The position numbers and the translations under genes were made by a program. 64,000 nucleotides of DNA from Schizosaccharomyces osmophilus (Eukaryota; Ascomycota; Schizosaccharomycetes; Schizosaccharomycetales; Schizosaccharomycetaceae). The notes below the pieces were generated by a model, which worked only from the letters and a program-made list of their open reading frames with translations, had not been told where the DNA came from and made no database searches. Below are positions 55,154-64,000 of the stretch, piece after piece. The stretch is taken from assembly GCF_027921745.1 (NCBI RefSeq), contig NC_079240.1:427001-491000 (forward strand), read 5' to 3'. Position 1 is the first letter of the stretch, and every line of letters starts with the position of its first letter.

Positions 55154-58100
55154 ATGGCATCCAAACAAACAGAACGTGAGCATCACCCAGCAGGTGATCC
55201 TTATTCTTCTCGTCGTCCTATTCCTACTATTCCAAGGTTCTTTCGTGAAAGAAAAGAACGTGCGGAAAAACGAGAAAAACAACAGGCTGAAAAGCATCGA
55301 AAGGAATCTAGTCAAGAAGAACTTTTTGACCCTATCACTCAACGAAATGTAGAAATTTCGGATATTAACTATAATTACCAAAAGTCATATAAAGATCCAA
55401 ATTACACGGTACCCAACCAGTCTATTCAGGCTGGATTATCCGCTGGTGACGAGCCTTATTTAAACTCAACTCAATCACCATCGACATACAAACAACACCA
55501 GGATGATCTTGCACCGCCTGAGGCACATGATAATATAACTCGAGATGTCCCTATTAGCGATGAAAAAACCAATATCCTCTTCTTTCCTACGCCAGCGGTG
55601 GATCTATCGTACATCTCAAGAGAAATCAAGCAGAAAACGAACCAGTACACACTATTTTGTTTCCTTTTTACTCTACTCGTTACCTGGGTTGTTTCGCATT
55701 CCATCCTACTTTCTATCATCTTTCCCATCGCCGCCTCTTGTTCCATCTTTTTATGGATGGATCATGTTCACACGGTTGGACAGGCTGCCGAATGGGGCTC
55801 TGAACAGAAACGTGGCGAGTATGCCCTTCTCAATCTCATACCTGAAAGTGCCGAATGGATGAACCATCTGTTGGAGAAAGTCTGGGATCTCATCAACCCA
55901 GAACTTTTCTCCTCCATGATCGATCAAATCGAAGACGTTATGCAAGCTTCCATTCCTTCTTTCATCGAAAACGTTCGTATCGCGTCTTTTCACCAAGGCT
56001 CTCATCCAGTACGTGTTATCTCTATTCGCTCGTTACCCGCAGACGAAACCCGGAAAACATTTAGAGATCAAGAACCATCCCAAAATGAAAATAAGGACGA
56101 GCCGCAACAGAAGGCAAAAAGATTTTACAATCTCGAAGTTTGTGCCGCCTATCATGCGATGCCGGTCGAATCTAATACTACTACAGCCCATGCTTCCAAT
56201 ATTCATCTGCGCGTTGTTTTCTATCCTGGTATCAAAGGTACAATTGGTATTCCTCTTCCCATCTGGGTTGAAATGAAAGGCTTTGTAGCCAGAATTCGTC
56301 TTCGTTGTGAGCTCATGCCTGAAATCCCGTTCTTGAAGAATGTCACCTTTTCACTAATGGGCCTTCCTCAGATCAATGTTGCCGCAGTTCCAGTTGCCGA
56401 AAATGGTCTTAATGTCTTAGGGCTTCCTTTAATCTCCAAATTTGTTAACGACTCAATAGCAGCAGCTGCTAACGAGTATGTCAGTCCCAAGAACATGACA
56501 TTGGATATGTCAAAGATCCTTTTAGGTGACGATATTAAAAAGGAAACGAATGCCCTTGGTGTCCTTTATATTTATATCGAGAAGGCGGAGGGCCTAAGCA
56601 AACAAGATGTCAATGGACTTTCCGACGCTTATATCACTATTGGTTATTACAAATTTGGTAAACCACTATATTGTACTCGAGTCATAAAGCAAGATTTAAA
56701 TCCCATGTGGAAGGAACATGCTGTAATTCCCGTATTTCCAGAACATATTAAAGCAGGCGAAAAAGTGTCAGTTGAGCTCTGGGATAGTGATCGCTTTAGT
56801 CCCGATGATGTTGTTGGTCGTACCAAACTAGACTTGCATGTTTTATTGCAGAACCCTGAAAAGATGATGGATCGTTGTGATACGCTTACTGGCATTAGCG
56901 AGGAGACATCTCTTCCCGGACACATATACTATTCTATCGGTTATTTTTCAAAAGCAGATTTTAGAGAAGAACTGAGAACTGGCGGGCATGATATTTCCAT
57001 TCCGCGCTCTATACGAGAAGATCCTGATTTCCAACGTCCTCAGGGAACTCTGAGTGATAAAGAAGAAGATGCTGTAGTTCACACTCCTCCAGATTCAGAG
57101 TACCCATGCGGCATCTTGTCATTCACTATTCATCAGGCCGTCAACTTGGAAATTAGTCATCCTAAGGGTACATATGGAAAGGTTAAAGGAACTTACAATA
57201 CTTCTCCACCTCAAGAAGTAGGGGATGTGAAGTCAGAAGAGGGTGGTGATTTACCTTCATCATATGTCTGTGTCGATATGAACGATGCGCTGACTTATAA
57301 AACGAGAACAAAGGTTTATTCTTCAAACCCTATCTACAATGCAGGAAGTGAGAAATTTGTTAAAGACTGGAGAAATGCGATAATTTGCTTTACCGTTCGA
57401 AACTTTCGACTTCGTGAACACGATTCTATTTTGGGTACTGTAAACATCCCGCTTGCTAAAACATTGACGAGCTTTTCCCAGCTCACAAAATGGTACCCAA
57501 TTGAAGGAGGAATTGGATTTGGAAGCATTCGTTTGTCTATTCTATTCAGGAGCGTAAAGCTTCAGATTCCACGAAACTTATCGGGATGGGATATTGGGAC
57601 CCTTGCATTTATTGACACAAAATTGATTGCTGAAGGTGTTGATAGCGTCTCAAAGGTTAACTTCTCCTATGTAAGGATTAACGCTGGCATGCGAAAAAGC
57701 AGTACAAAATATGTAACTTCGGAATCTCCGGGACGAGTTTCTTGGATGGTTCGCGGATATAATTTGGCTATACCTCTCAAACATCGTTACGGCAGCGCTT
57801 TGGTTTTCGAATTTCGCAATCATCTTCGCAGAAAAAACAATGTTTATGCTATTCTATGGCTTTCAGATCTTGTGGACAACGAGGAGACAACTGTGCGTAT
57901 TCCCATCTTTGTTAGTACCAAACCTGCGCATATCTTACAAAACACTGTCAACATTGAGCATCCAGACGAATTTTCACAATTAGAAATTCTTGGCTATCTG
58001 ACAACTACTGTGAGTTTTCGACGTGGGTTGGGCATTGCTCACGAAAATCTCATTAGTACTGATGATGAAGGTGCCAGTTTCGAGACGTTTATGAGCTTGC

Positions 58101-58783
58101 GTTCTCAAGGAAAACGAAAAGGATATGTGAGGGACATGAGCAATCCGGTATACGATAGCTCATCTAACCACGAGGATGAGCATCCTGTATCAAAATTAAG
58201 TACTATGGAAACAGCAGATGAAAATACTGAAAACGAAACGGAAGAAAGTCCAAATCAGTCAGCGCTGTCGTACTCAAATCAAATGAACGGAGATGAACAG
58301 AATGGTGTAGAACAGACCGTTACCCTTGATGGAATTAATCAACAAAGTGCCAGTGGTCCCACCCGTGACCTGAACCATGAAGAGCAGATTTTTCAGCGTG
58401 AATTCATCTCACTTGGCCAAGCAGCAAATGGCCAAACAGGTAACCAAAGTGGTAATCATAAGCCATCCTCAAATCAAACAAATTATCCTACACATAATAA
58501 TGGAACAAACGAGGGAAAGGACAACAGTGGCTCTCAAGTCATTGACGACGAAGATGCCGAGACGCTGGATAGTGAAATATCAGGTGATGAGCAGGAACGT
58601 AAGCAACTTCATAGGGACGACAATGAGCTGGAGCGTCGTATGCATCGTGGAATCTATAACTACAAGGCAGTACGTACCGGCAACTGGGTTAAAGATGGTG
58701 CAAAAATGAGGTTGAGAAGTCTGAAAAAGCGCTTTAGCTTAGATGGACGTGAGCCAGATGTGGAGACAGAAATCGCAAGATAA
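55154..58783 (+). CDS. mug190: Tricalbin-like C2 protein (Mug190)
   Basis: Single-exon gene of 1209 residues. Tricalbins/extended synaptotagmins tether ER to plasma membrane and move lipids. Residues 1-160 are basic and disordered. A hydrophobic hairpin spans about 164-202 (YTLFCFLFTLLVTWVV). An SMP lipid-transfer domain follows (about 210-435; GEYALLNLIPESAEWMNHLL, FLKNVTFSLMGLPQINVAAVP). C2 domains lie at about 470-590 (GVLYIYIEKAEGLSKQDVNG) and 655-790, with a third possible at 800-950. The C-terminal 200 residues are low-complexity. Calcium-binding aspartates are partly present in the first C2 (DVNGLSDAY, ELWDSDRFSPDD). The position between tdp1 and eft2 matches mug190 of S. pombe. Confidence 0.88.
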   Translation: MASKQTEREHHPAGDPYSSRRPIPTIPRFFRERKERAEKREKQQAEKHRKESSQEELFDPITQRNVEISDINYNYQKSYKDPNYTVPNQSIQAGLSAGDEPYLNSTQSPSTYKQHQDDLAPPEAHDNITRDVPISDEKTNILFFPTPAVDLSYISREIKQKTNQYTLFCFLFTLLVTWVVSHSILLSIIFPIAASCSIFLWMDHVHTVGQAAEWGSEQKRGEYALLNLIPESAEWMNHLLEKVWDLINPELFSSMIDQIEDVMQASIPSFIENVRIASFHQGSHPVRVISIRSLPADETRKTFRDQEPSQNENKDEPQQKAKRFYNLEVCAAYHAMPVESNTTTAHASNIHLRVVFYPGIKGTIGIPLPIWVEMKGFVARIRLRCELMPEIPFLKNVTFSLMGLPQINVAAVPVAENGLNVLGLPLISKFVNDSIAAAANEYVSPKNMTLDMSKILLGDDIKKETNALGVLYIYIEKAEGLSKQDVNGLSDAYITIGYYKFGKPLYCTRVIKQDLNPMWKEHAVIPVFPEHIKAGEKVSVELWDSDRFSPDDVVGRTKLDLHVLLQNPEKMMDRCDTLTGISEETSLPGHIYYSIGYFSKADFREELRTGGHDISIPRSIREDPDFQRPQGTLSDKEEDAVVHTPPDSEYPCGILSFTIHQAVNLEISHPKGTYGKVKGTYNTSPPQEVGDVKSEEGGDLPSSYVCVDMNDALTYKTRTKVYSSNPIYNAGSEKFVKDWRNAIICFTVRNFRLREHDSILGTVNIPLAKTLTSFSQLTKWYPIEGGIGFGSIRLSILFRSVKLQIPRNLSGWDIGTLAFIDTKLIAEGVDSVSKVNFSYVRINAGMRKSSTKYVTSESPGRVSWMVRGYNLAIPLKHRYGSALVFEFRNHLRRKNNVYAILWLSDLVDNEETTVRIPIFVSTKPAHILQNTVNIEHPDEFSQLEILGYLTTTVSFRRGLGIAHENLISTDDEGASFETFMSLRSQGKRKGYVRDMSNPVYDSSSNHEDEHPVSKLSTMETADENTENETEESPNQSALSYSNQMNGDEQNGVEQTVTLDGINQQSASGPTRDLNHEEQIFQREFISLGQAANGQTGNQSGNHKPSSNQTNYPTHNNGTNEGKDNSGSQVIDDEDAETLDSEISGDEQERKQLHRDDNELERRMHRGIYNYKAVRTGNWVKDGAKMRLRSLKKRFSLDGREPDVETEIAR

Positions 58784-59204
58784 AATTTTTTGTTTTGACC
58801 TACGACAATACACTTACAAGGTCCTTATGAAGTTATGACGGCAAAATTCTAGTATAATATTACGATTGCAAATGAAGTGGACGATTAAAAGACTTCTATT
58901 TTATTATCGTAAGCGCAATTGCTTACTGCTTTTCTTATTTAGTTACTCTTTCAACCAAGTATGTTTGTTGCGTACACACTATATGTGACTCGAACATGAC
59001 ATATTTATTTATAGTAAATTCACTAAACATTATTCTATTGATTATCGATTATCGTATTGAAAGATTGCCGACTGTTTCTACAGTAGTGGAAAACCAGTCC
59101 CATAAACAATAGGGTAGGGCTTTTGGGATAGAGAATAGACACGAAATTTTTGGCTTGCAAAACACAACCAGAACTAACCACGCACTCCCAAACTAGTTGC
59201 AAGT
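58784..59204. other. eft2 promoter region
   Basis: Holds the mug190 3' flank and the EF-2 promoter with HomolD-like and HomolE boxes at 59095-59120. Confidence 0.6.
59095..59120 (+). promoter_or_regulatory. HomolD-like and HomolE boxes of eft2
   Basis: CAGTCCCA at 59095-59102 is a one-base variant of HomolD (CAGTCACA). AGGGTAGGGC at 59111-59120 is the HomolE core on the opposite strand. They lie 85-110 bases upstream of the EF-2 ATG, in the same arrangement as in the ribosomal protein genes of this window. Confidence 0.7.
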
Positions 59205-61733
59205 ATGGTCGCGTTCACACCTGAAGAGGTCCGCAATTTGATGGACAAGCCATCGAACGTCCGTAACATGTCAGTGATTGCTCACGTCGATCACGGCAAG
59301 TCTACGTTGACTGATTCTTTGGTTCAAAGAGCCGGTATTATTTCTGCTGCTAAGGCCGGTGATGCTCGTTTCATGGATACCCGTGCTGATGAGCAAGAGC
59401 GTGGTGTTACCATCAAGTCCACCGCCATCTCTTTGTTTGCTGAGATGAGTGAAGATGACATGAAGGATGTTAAGGAACCCACTACTCACCCCGACTTTTT
59501 GGTCAACTTGATCGACTCTCCTGGTCACGTTGACTTCTCTTCAGAAGTTACTGCTGCTCTTCGTGTTACTGACGGTGCTTTGGTTGTCGTTGATACCATC
59601 GAAGGTGTCTGTGTCCAAACTGAAACCGTCCTTCGCCAAGCTTTGGGTGAACGTATTAAGCCTGTTGTTGTTGTCAACAAGGTTGACCGTGCTTTGCTTG
59701 AACTTCAAATTTCCAAGGAAGAACTTTATCAAAACTTTGCTCGTGTCGTTGAATCCGTCAACGTCGTTATTTCTACCTACTACGACAAGGTCCTTGGTGA
59801 CTGCCAAGTTTTCCCCGATCAAGGTACTGTCGCTTTCGGTTCCGGTCTTCACGGTTGGGGTTTTACCATCCGTCAATTTGCCAACCGTTATTCCAAGAAA
59901 TTCGGTATTGACCGTAACAAGATGATGACTCGTCTGTGGGGTGAGAGCTACTTTAACCCTAAGACCAAGAAGTGGTCCAAGTCAGCCGTTGATACCGATG
60001 GTAATGAAAACCAACGTGCCTTCAACATGTTCATCTTGGACCCCATTTACCGTATCTTCGATGCCGTCATGAACGGCCGTAAGGACGAAGTTTTTGCCCT
60101 CTTAATCAAGCTTGAGGTCAACCTCAAGCCTGATGAGAAGGAACTCGACGGTAAGGCTCTCTTGAAGGTCGTCATGCGTAAGTTCTTGCCTGCTGCTGAC
60201 GCTCTTTTGGAAATGATTGTTCTTCACCTTCCCTCTCCCAAGGTGGCTCAACAATACCGTTGTGAGACCTTGTATGAAGGTCCCATGGATGATGAGTGTG
60301 CTCTTGGTATTCGCAACTGCGATCCTAAGGCTCCTCTTATGGTCTACGTTTCTAAGATGGTTCCCACTTCTGAACGTGGTCGTTTCTACGCCTTTGGCCG
60401 TATCTTCTCTGGTACTATCCGTTCAGGTATGAAGGTCCGTATTCAAGGTCCTAACTACACTCCCGGTAAAAAGGAAGACCTTTTCGTCAAGGCCATTCAA
60501 CGTACCGTTTTGATGATGGGTTCTAAGATTGACCCCATCGAAGACTGCCCTGCCGGTAACGTTATTGGTTTGGTCGGTATTGACCAATTCTTGGTTAAGT
60601 CTGGTACCTTAACCACATCTGAAGTTGCTCACAACATGAAGGTCATGAAGTTCTCTGTTTCTCCTGTCGTCCAAGTCGCTGTCGAAGTCAAGAACGGTAA
60701 TGACTTGCCTAAGCTCGTTGAGGGTCTTAAGCGTCTTTCCAAGTCTGACCCTTGTGTCATGTGCAGCACCTCCGAATCTGGTGAACACATTGTCGCTGGT
60801 GCTGGTGAGTTGCACTTGGAAATCTGCTTGAATGATTTGCAACAATCGCATGCTGGTATTCCTCTTAAGATTTCTCCTCCTGTTGTCTCCTACCGTGAGT
60901 CTGTTAGCGAGCCTTCTAGCATGACTGCCTTGTCCAAGTCTCCCAACAAGCACAACCGTATTTTCATGACCGCTGAGCCAATGAGTGAAGAACTCTCTAT
61001 GGCCATTGAGACTGGTAAGATCAACCCTCGTGACGATTTCAAGGCTCGTGCTCGTGTCATGGCTGACGAATACGGCTGGGATGTTACCGATGCCCGTAAG
61101 ATTTGGTGCTTCGGTCCCGAAACCACTGGTGCTAACCTTGTCATTGATCAAACCAAGGCTGTTGCTTATTTGAGCGAAATCAAGGACTCCGTTGTTGCTG
61201 CCTTCCAATGGGCTACCAAGGAAGGTCCCATGTTTGAAGAGAACTTGCGTTCTTGCCGCTACAACATCTTGGATGTTATTTTGCACGCTGATGCTATTCA
61301 CCGTGGTGGTGGTCAAATCATTCCTACTGCACGTCGTGTCGTTTACGCTTCTACCCTTTTGGCTCAACCTATTATTCAAGAGCCCGTTTTCTTGGTCGAA
61401 ATCCAAGTTTCTGAAAACGCTATGGGTGGTATCTACTCTGTCCTTAACAAGAAGCGTGGTCAAGTTTTCGCTGAAGAACAACGTGTTGGTACTCCCTTGT
61501 ACAACATCAAGGCCTACCTTCCTGTCAACGAGTCCTTCGGTTTCACTGGTGAGCTTCGTCAAGCCACTGGTGGCCAAGCTTTCCCCCAATTGGTGTTTGA
61601 CCACTGGTCTCCTATGAATGGTGATCCTACTGATCCCGCTTCCAAGCCTGGTAATATCGTTTCTGAATCTCGTAAGCGTAAGGGTCTCAAGGAAGCTGTT
61701 CCTCAATACACTGACTATTACGACCGTTTGTAA
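59205..61733 (+). CDS. eft2: Translation elongation factor 2 (EF-2)
   Basis: Single-exon gene of 842 residues, the exact length of fungal EF-2. The GTPase moves the ribosome along mRNA. The G domain shows AHVDHGKST (G1), the [10 protein letters not shown] switch I segment, DSPGHVDF (G3) and NKVDR (G4). The diphthamide histidine falls at residue 699 (codon 61299-61301) in the loop AIHRGGGQ. Codon use is extremely biased towards GGT, GCT, GTC and AAG, as in the most highly expressed fission yeast genes. This bias also produces a long meaningless antisense open frame at 60609-61706. HomolD/E-like boxes precede the gene. S. pombe has two identical copies (eft201/eft202). Confidence 0.98.
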   Translation: MVAFTPEEVRNLMDKPSNVRNMSVIAHVDHGKSTLTDSLVQRAGIISAAKAGDARFMDTRADEQERGVTIKSTAISLFAEMSEDDMKDVKEPTTHPDFLVNLIDSPGHVDFSSEVTAALRVTDGALVVVDTIEGVCVQTETVLRQALGERIKPVVVVNKVDRALLELQISKEELYQNFARVVESVNVVISTYYDKVLGDCQVFPDQGTVAFGSGLHGWGFTIRQFANRYSKKFGIDRNKMMTRLWGESYFNPKTKKWSKSAVDTDGNENQRAFNMFILDPIYRIFDAVMNGRKDEVFALLIKLEVNLKPDEKELDGKALLKVVMRKFLPAADALLEMIVLHLPSPKVAQQYRCETLYEGPMDDECALGIRNCDPKAPLMVYVSKMVPTSERGRFYAFGRIFSGTIRSGMKVRIQGPNYTPGKKEDLFVKAIQRTVLMMGSKIDPIEDCPAGNVIGLVGIDQFLVKSGTLTTSEVAHNMKVMKFSVSPVVQVAVEVKNGNDLPKLVEGLKRLSKSDPCVMCSTSESGEHIVAGAGELHLEICLNDLQQSHAGIPLKISPPVVSYRESVSEPSSMTALSKSPNKHNRIFMTAEPMSEELSMAIETGKINPRDDFKARARVMADEYGWDVTDARKIWCFGPETTGANLVIDQTKAVAYLSEIKDSVVAAFQWATKEGPMFEENLRSCRYNILDVILHADAIHRGGGQIIPTARRVVYASTLLAQPIIQEPVFLVEIQVSENAMGGIYSVLNKKRGQVFAEEQRVGTPLYNIKAYLPVNESFGFTGELRQATGGQAFPQLVFDHWSPMNGDPTDPASKPGNIVSESRKRKGLKEAVPQYTDYYDRL

Positions 61734-62157
61734 GAATATCCATTGAACAGACTAGTTTTGGGTTTGCGGGGAAAAATTTGATAAATAATTTACGAACATA
61801 AAAATGACGAGAAAGTAAGAACTTTCAGCGAAATAATAGTTTCGTATATAGGATACTGATACGTTTCCTTGAATATAAGTTGTAATTATTGATGGTTGTG
61901 GTTTAGTTTGTAGTTTAAGACTATACTGGGATGCTGATTGTAATAGCACTATGCGTCGTGTAGTATGCTTTGATTTGAATATGAAAACCGGCGAAATGTG
62001 CACAATAGGGCAGGAGGGAATGGAGTGAGCATTTACTGTATAAGCTACCTCAAAATTTACTGAACAAGTTTACAACAATATTGCATGTAAAAGAATTACA
62101 GACAAACAAACTATTTATAAACAAATAAATGCCTCAGAAAGGACTCCCAAATTTTAT
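61734..62157. other. Convergent 3' flanks of eft2 and rpl33
   Basis: AT-rich convergent region; no gene or RNA seen. Confidence 0.5.
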
Positions 62158-62603
62158 TTAAATGTTAGAAGGGTAAAGCATGACTCTAAGAGAAGAGCCA
62201 AAGCTCTTGGCAGGCAAGTTATGAACGAAACGAGCACGAACACAGCCAGAGTTACCATGAGCACGAGAAATGGTACTAGAGGTTTGTTAGTTATATGAAG
62301 GGGCAACAGAAAAGGGAGATTATCGGAAACGGTATTTATATGCCAAGTTTTAAAAGGCTAAGAAATACAGTTTCCATGACTAATAATTACTTACCCCCAG
62401 ATGACACGCAGCTTAGAGCCACGGATGGGCTTAGCACACTTGTAGACATAGCAAACACGCTTGCCCAAATAAAATTGAGCGTCTTCCTTAGTATCACATC
62501 CTTCGATCTTGACAATGGAAGTTATAGGGTGGATGTGATGCTTGGAGCGTTGGTGGGAAAGGTGCTTAGCCTTCACGTACAATCTATGTCCTTGAGCAGG
62601 CAT
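62158..62603 (-). CDS. rpl33: 60S ribosomal protein eL33 (Rpl33/Rpl35a)
   Basis: Two exons, 62603-62395 and 62275-62158 on the minus strand, give 108 residues, the normal eL33 length. Diagnostic segments are [17 protein letters not shown] at the start, [13 protein letters not shown], the split [20 protein letters not shown] across the intron, and the C-terminal [14 protein letters not shown]. The intron of 119 nt is placed so that GG from exon 1 joins T of exon 2 to make glycine. Fission yeast nomenclature calls the eL33 genes rpl35a/b or rpl33; I keep rpl33. HomolD and HomolE boxes are about 75-100 bases upstream. Confidence 0.96.
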
Positions 62604-62675
62604 TTTGATGGTGATACGTCGGTGCTGAATGAATTTGAGTAGGGACGTTAGTTTCTGTATCGAAACTTTGTATGA

Positions 62676-62700
62676 CAGTCACAAAGCACAACCCTACCCT
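62676..62700. promoter_or_regulatory. HomolD and HomolE boxes of rpl33
   Basis: CAGTCACA at 62676-62683 and ACCCTACCCT at 62691-62700 repeat the pair found upstream of rpl36, with the same order and nearly the same spacing (7 versus 9 bases between boxes). Confidence 0.85.
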
Positions 62701-63903
62701 ACACACAAGCGTACGCTACTCTTGATTAAAGAAATTAACGCAGACAACCGATGAACAGAAAAGTTAAATAAGGAAGGGAAAGAAGACAGAAGGAGTTTAG
62801 AGTCTATGTCTGCTTGAGTTACTTGGGTTGATGGTAAGTATCATAAAGAAGCCAAGTTGATTTCATAATTTATAATATCTTTAAGGGCTGCTCCATAAAA
62901 TCGAATTAGTTATTTCCCTAATTGGGCCAGTTCCATGAATAAAGTCTGACATAGAGGCCTTTAGGACAAGGAGTTACATACGCAGAGGGCGTGCTTGAAA
63001 CAAGTAAGAGTTTTACGACTGTTTATTTATACAGTTCTTATTATTTCTTCAAGATTTCAAGGTTTTGATAGGAACAATCGTTTCTGTTGTGAGACAAAAA
63101 GCATTATTCACTCCATAAGATTTTAAGTAGAAAGAATATGGAAGAGACTGTCAGAGGGCGACTCTCGCACTCATGAGAACGTCGCATGTGGAGAAGGAAG
63201 AAGTCTAAAATTGTATCGTTATTACATTATGATTGATAGGAATCTGTTTTTAAGTGAAATACAGCCGATTTTCAGTTCATCCCAAGAGTCGACTCTTCTA
63301 ATTTACAGGTCTCAACCATGAACTATACCATTTCGGAAGATAGAGCAAGCGAATATAGGTTTGTATTCTAGAAGATACCTTTCATAACGACTTTAAGCTC
63401 GTAGCAACGTCCTTAATTTGTAAATCGCCGGTTCATACATTGTTTACCTCTTGCAATAGAATATCCTTTAGCCTTATACGTTGTCGCTAATACTTACATA
63501 TAATAATATAATCTTAGACTGTCAACCTGCGATACATATTAGCACAACGGGGTACTGATAATGACGGTGTAACACGTTCAATGACTTCGCCATATGCTTC
63601 TGTATACCAGCGCCATTTATAGCTTCCTACCTGACTTATACCAAGTAGCCAAATCGAAAGGAAACTGAAGAATCACAATTTGTTCAGTGGTTTTTGAACA
63701 GATATTATCCAAATTCACGAAGATTTAATAAATAATTGTTTCATCGGTTCTTGGTGAAACTACGTGTAACAACTCATCCCAATTACCTCTGTCTGCACCC
63801 GTTCATCGTATCACTGCTCTGAACAGAATCTCCTCTCCTCTTTAACATTGATTCTATTTTTGCAAGCCGTTTCGCGATCAATTTCCCGTGGAAAGTAGTA
63901 GAA
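62701..63903. other. Long intergenic region before the right-edge gene
   Basis: About 1.2 kb between the rpl33 promoter and the next gene on the plus strand. No gene or tRNA is supported. It may hold a long 5' leader or regulatory region of the gene starting at 63904, or an unannotated non-coding RNA. Confidence 0.4.
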
Positions 63904-64000
63904 ATGGACGGGGATCAACCTTCAGATATACATCCTACCTTTTCCCATACCACAAGTGTTGTTATGGATTCTTCCATCAAGCCTCAGGAAGAATTTCAAT
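63904..64000 (+). CDS. 5' end of a gene cut by the window edge
   Basis: An ATG at 63904 opens a frame that runs to the end of the window (32 codons: MDGDQPSDIHPTFSH and on through VVMDSSIKPQEEFQ). The start is plausible because it follows a long gene-free stretch and reads in one open frame. I do not recognise the product; the visible part is polar and probably disordered. Confidence 0.45.
   Translation, partial: MDGDQPSDIHPTFSHTTSVVMDSSIKPQEEFQ

Noticed and set aside
60609-61706. Long antisense open frame (365 codons) inside eft2
   Set aside because: It is the mirror of EF-2's extreme codon bias; its residues show no family pattern and it lies wholly inside a conserved coding region.

Overview
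This window is nuclear DNA of a fission yeast (Schizosaccharomyces). The evidence is compact genes, many 31-120 bp introns with GTANGT donors and CTAAC-type branch points, HomolD/HomolE promoter boxes upstream of ribosomal protein genes, and proteins of almost exactly the length of their S. pombe counterparts. The proteins are clearly diverged from S. pombe as I remember it, so I infer a sister species (octosporus/cryophilus/osmophilus group); the species itself is inference. I see no transposon, virus-like element, CRISPR array or bacterial-type operon.

Layout. 1-16 kb: aph1 (Ap4A hydrolase), ser3 (phosphoglycerate dehydrogenase), a tRNA-Ser(AGA), nap1, vps3, the Golgi CASP protein (coy1 type), rpl17 and the splicing factor bis1 (ES2/DGCR14). 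16-32 kb: an unrecognised lysine-rich protein, the H2B ubiquitin ligase brl2, the nine-exon exocyst gene sec8, the inositol-pyrophosphate kinase kcs1, a second identical tRNA-Ser, the heterochromatin factor raf2 and a Surf4/Erv29 cargo receptor. 32-44 kb: a head-to-head pair of identical intron-containing tRNA-Tyr genes, rpl36, mob2, a cytochrome b5 reductase, a GPI-type GH76 mannosidase, mis18 and rad16 (XPF). 44-64 kb: prp11 (DEAD box), cwf23 (DnaJ), an OXLD1-like protein, med31, a Psg1-like membrane protein, tdp1, the tricalbin-like gene mug190, eft2 (EF-2), rpl33 (eL33) and the start of one more gene at the right edge.

The gene order follows the S. pombe chromosome III order as I recall it (aph1-ser3-nap1-vps3-CASP-rpl17-bis1 ... 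brl2-sec8-kcs1-raf2-surf4-rpl36-mob2-cyb5 reductase-GH76-mis18-rad16-prp11-cwf23 ... tdp1-mug190-eft2-rpl). That order supports the ortholog names where similarity alone would leave doubt. Functionally it is a mixed housekeeping block: vesicle tethering (vps3, sec8, coy1, surf4), chromatin and centromere (nap1, brl2, raf2, mis18), splicing (bis1, prp11, cwf23), DNA repair (rad16, tdp1) and translation (rpl17, rpl36, rpl33, eft2, four tRNAs). The translation genes carry HomolD/HomolE boxes.

Nothing here is convincingly a new biological system. The observations most worth following are an in-frame alternative 3' splice site in mob2, two GC-AG introns (aph1, coy1), a 31-nt candidate intron in vps3, the inverted tRNA-Tyr pair, the unrecognised gene at 16.5 kb and the upstream AUGs of raf2. 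Spliced models were worked out by hand. Each listed exon set closes to a whole number of codons, which is strong internal support, but no transcript data were available.
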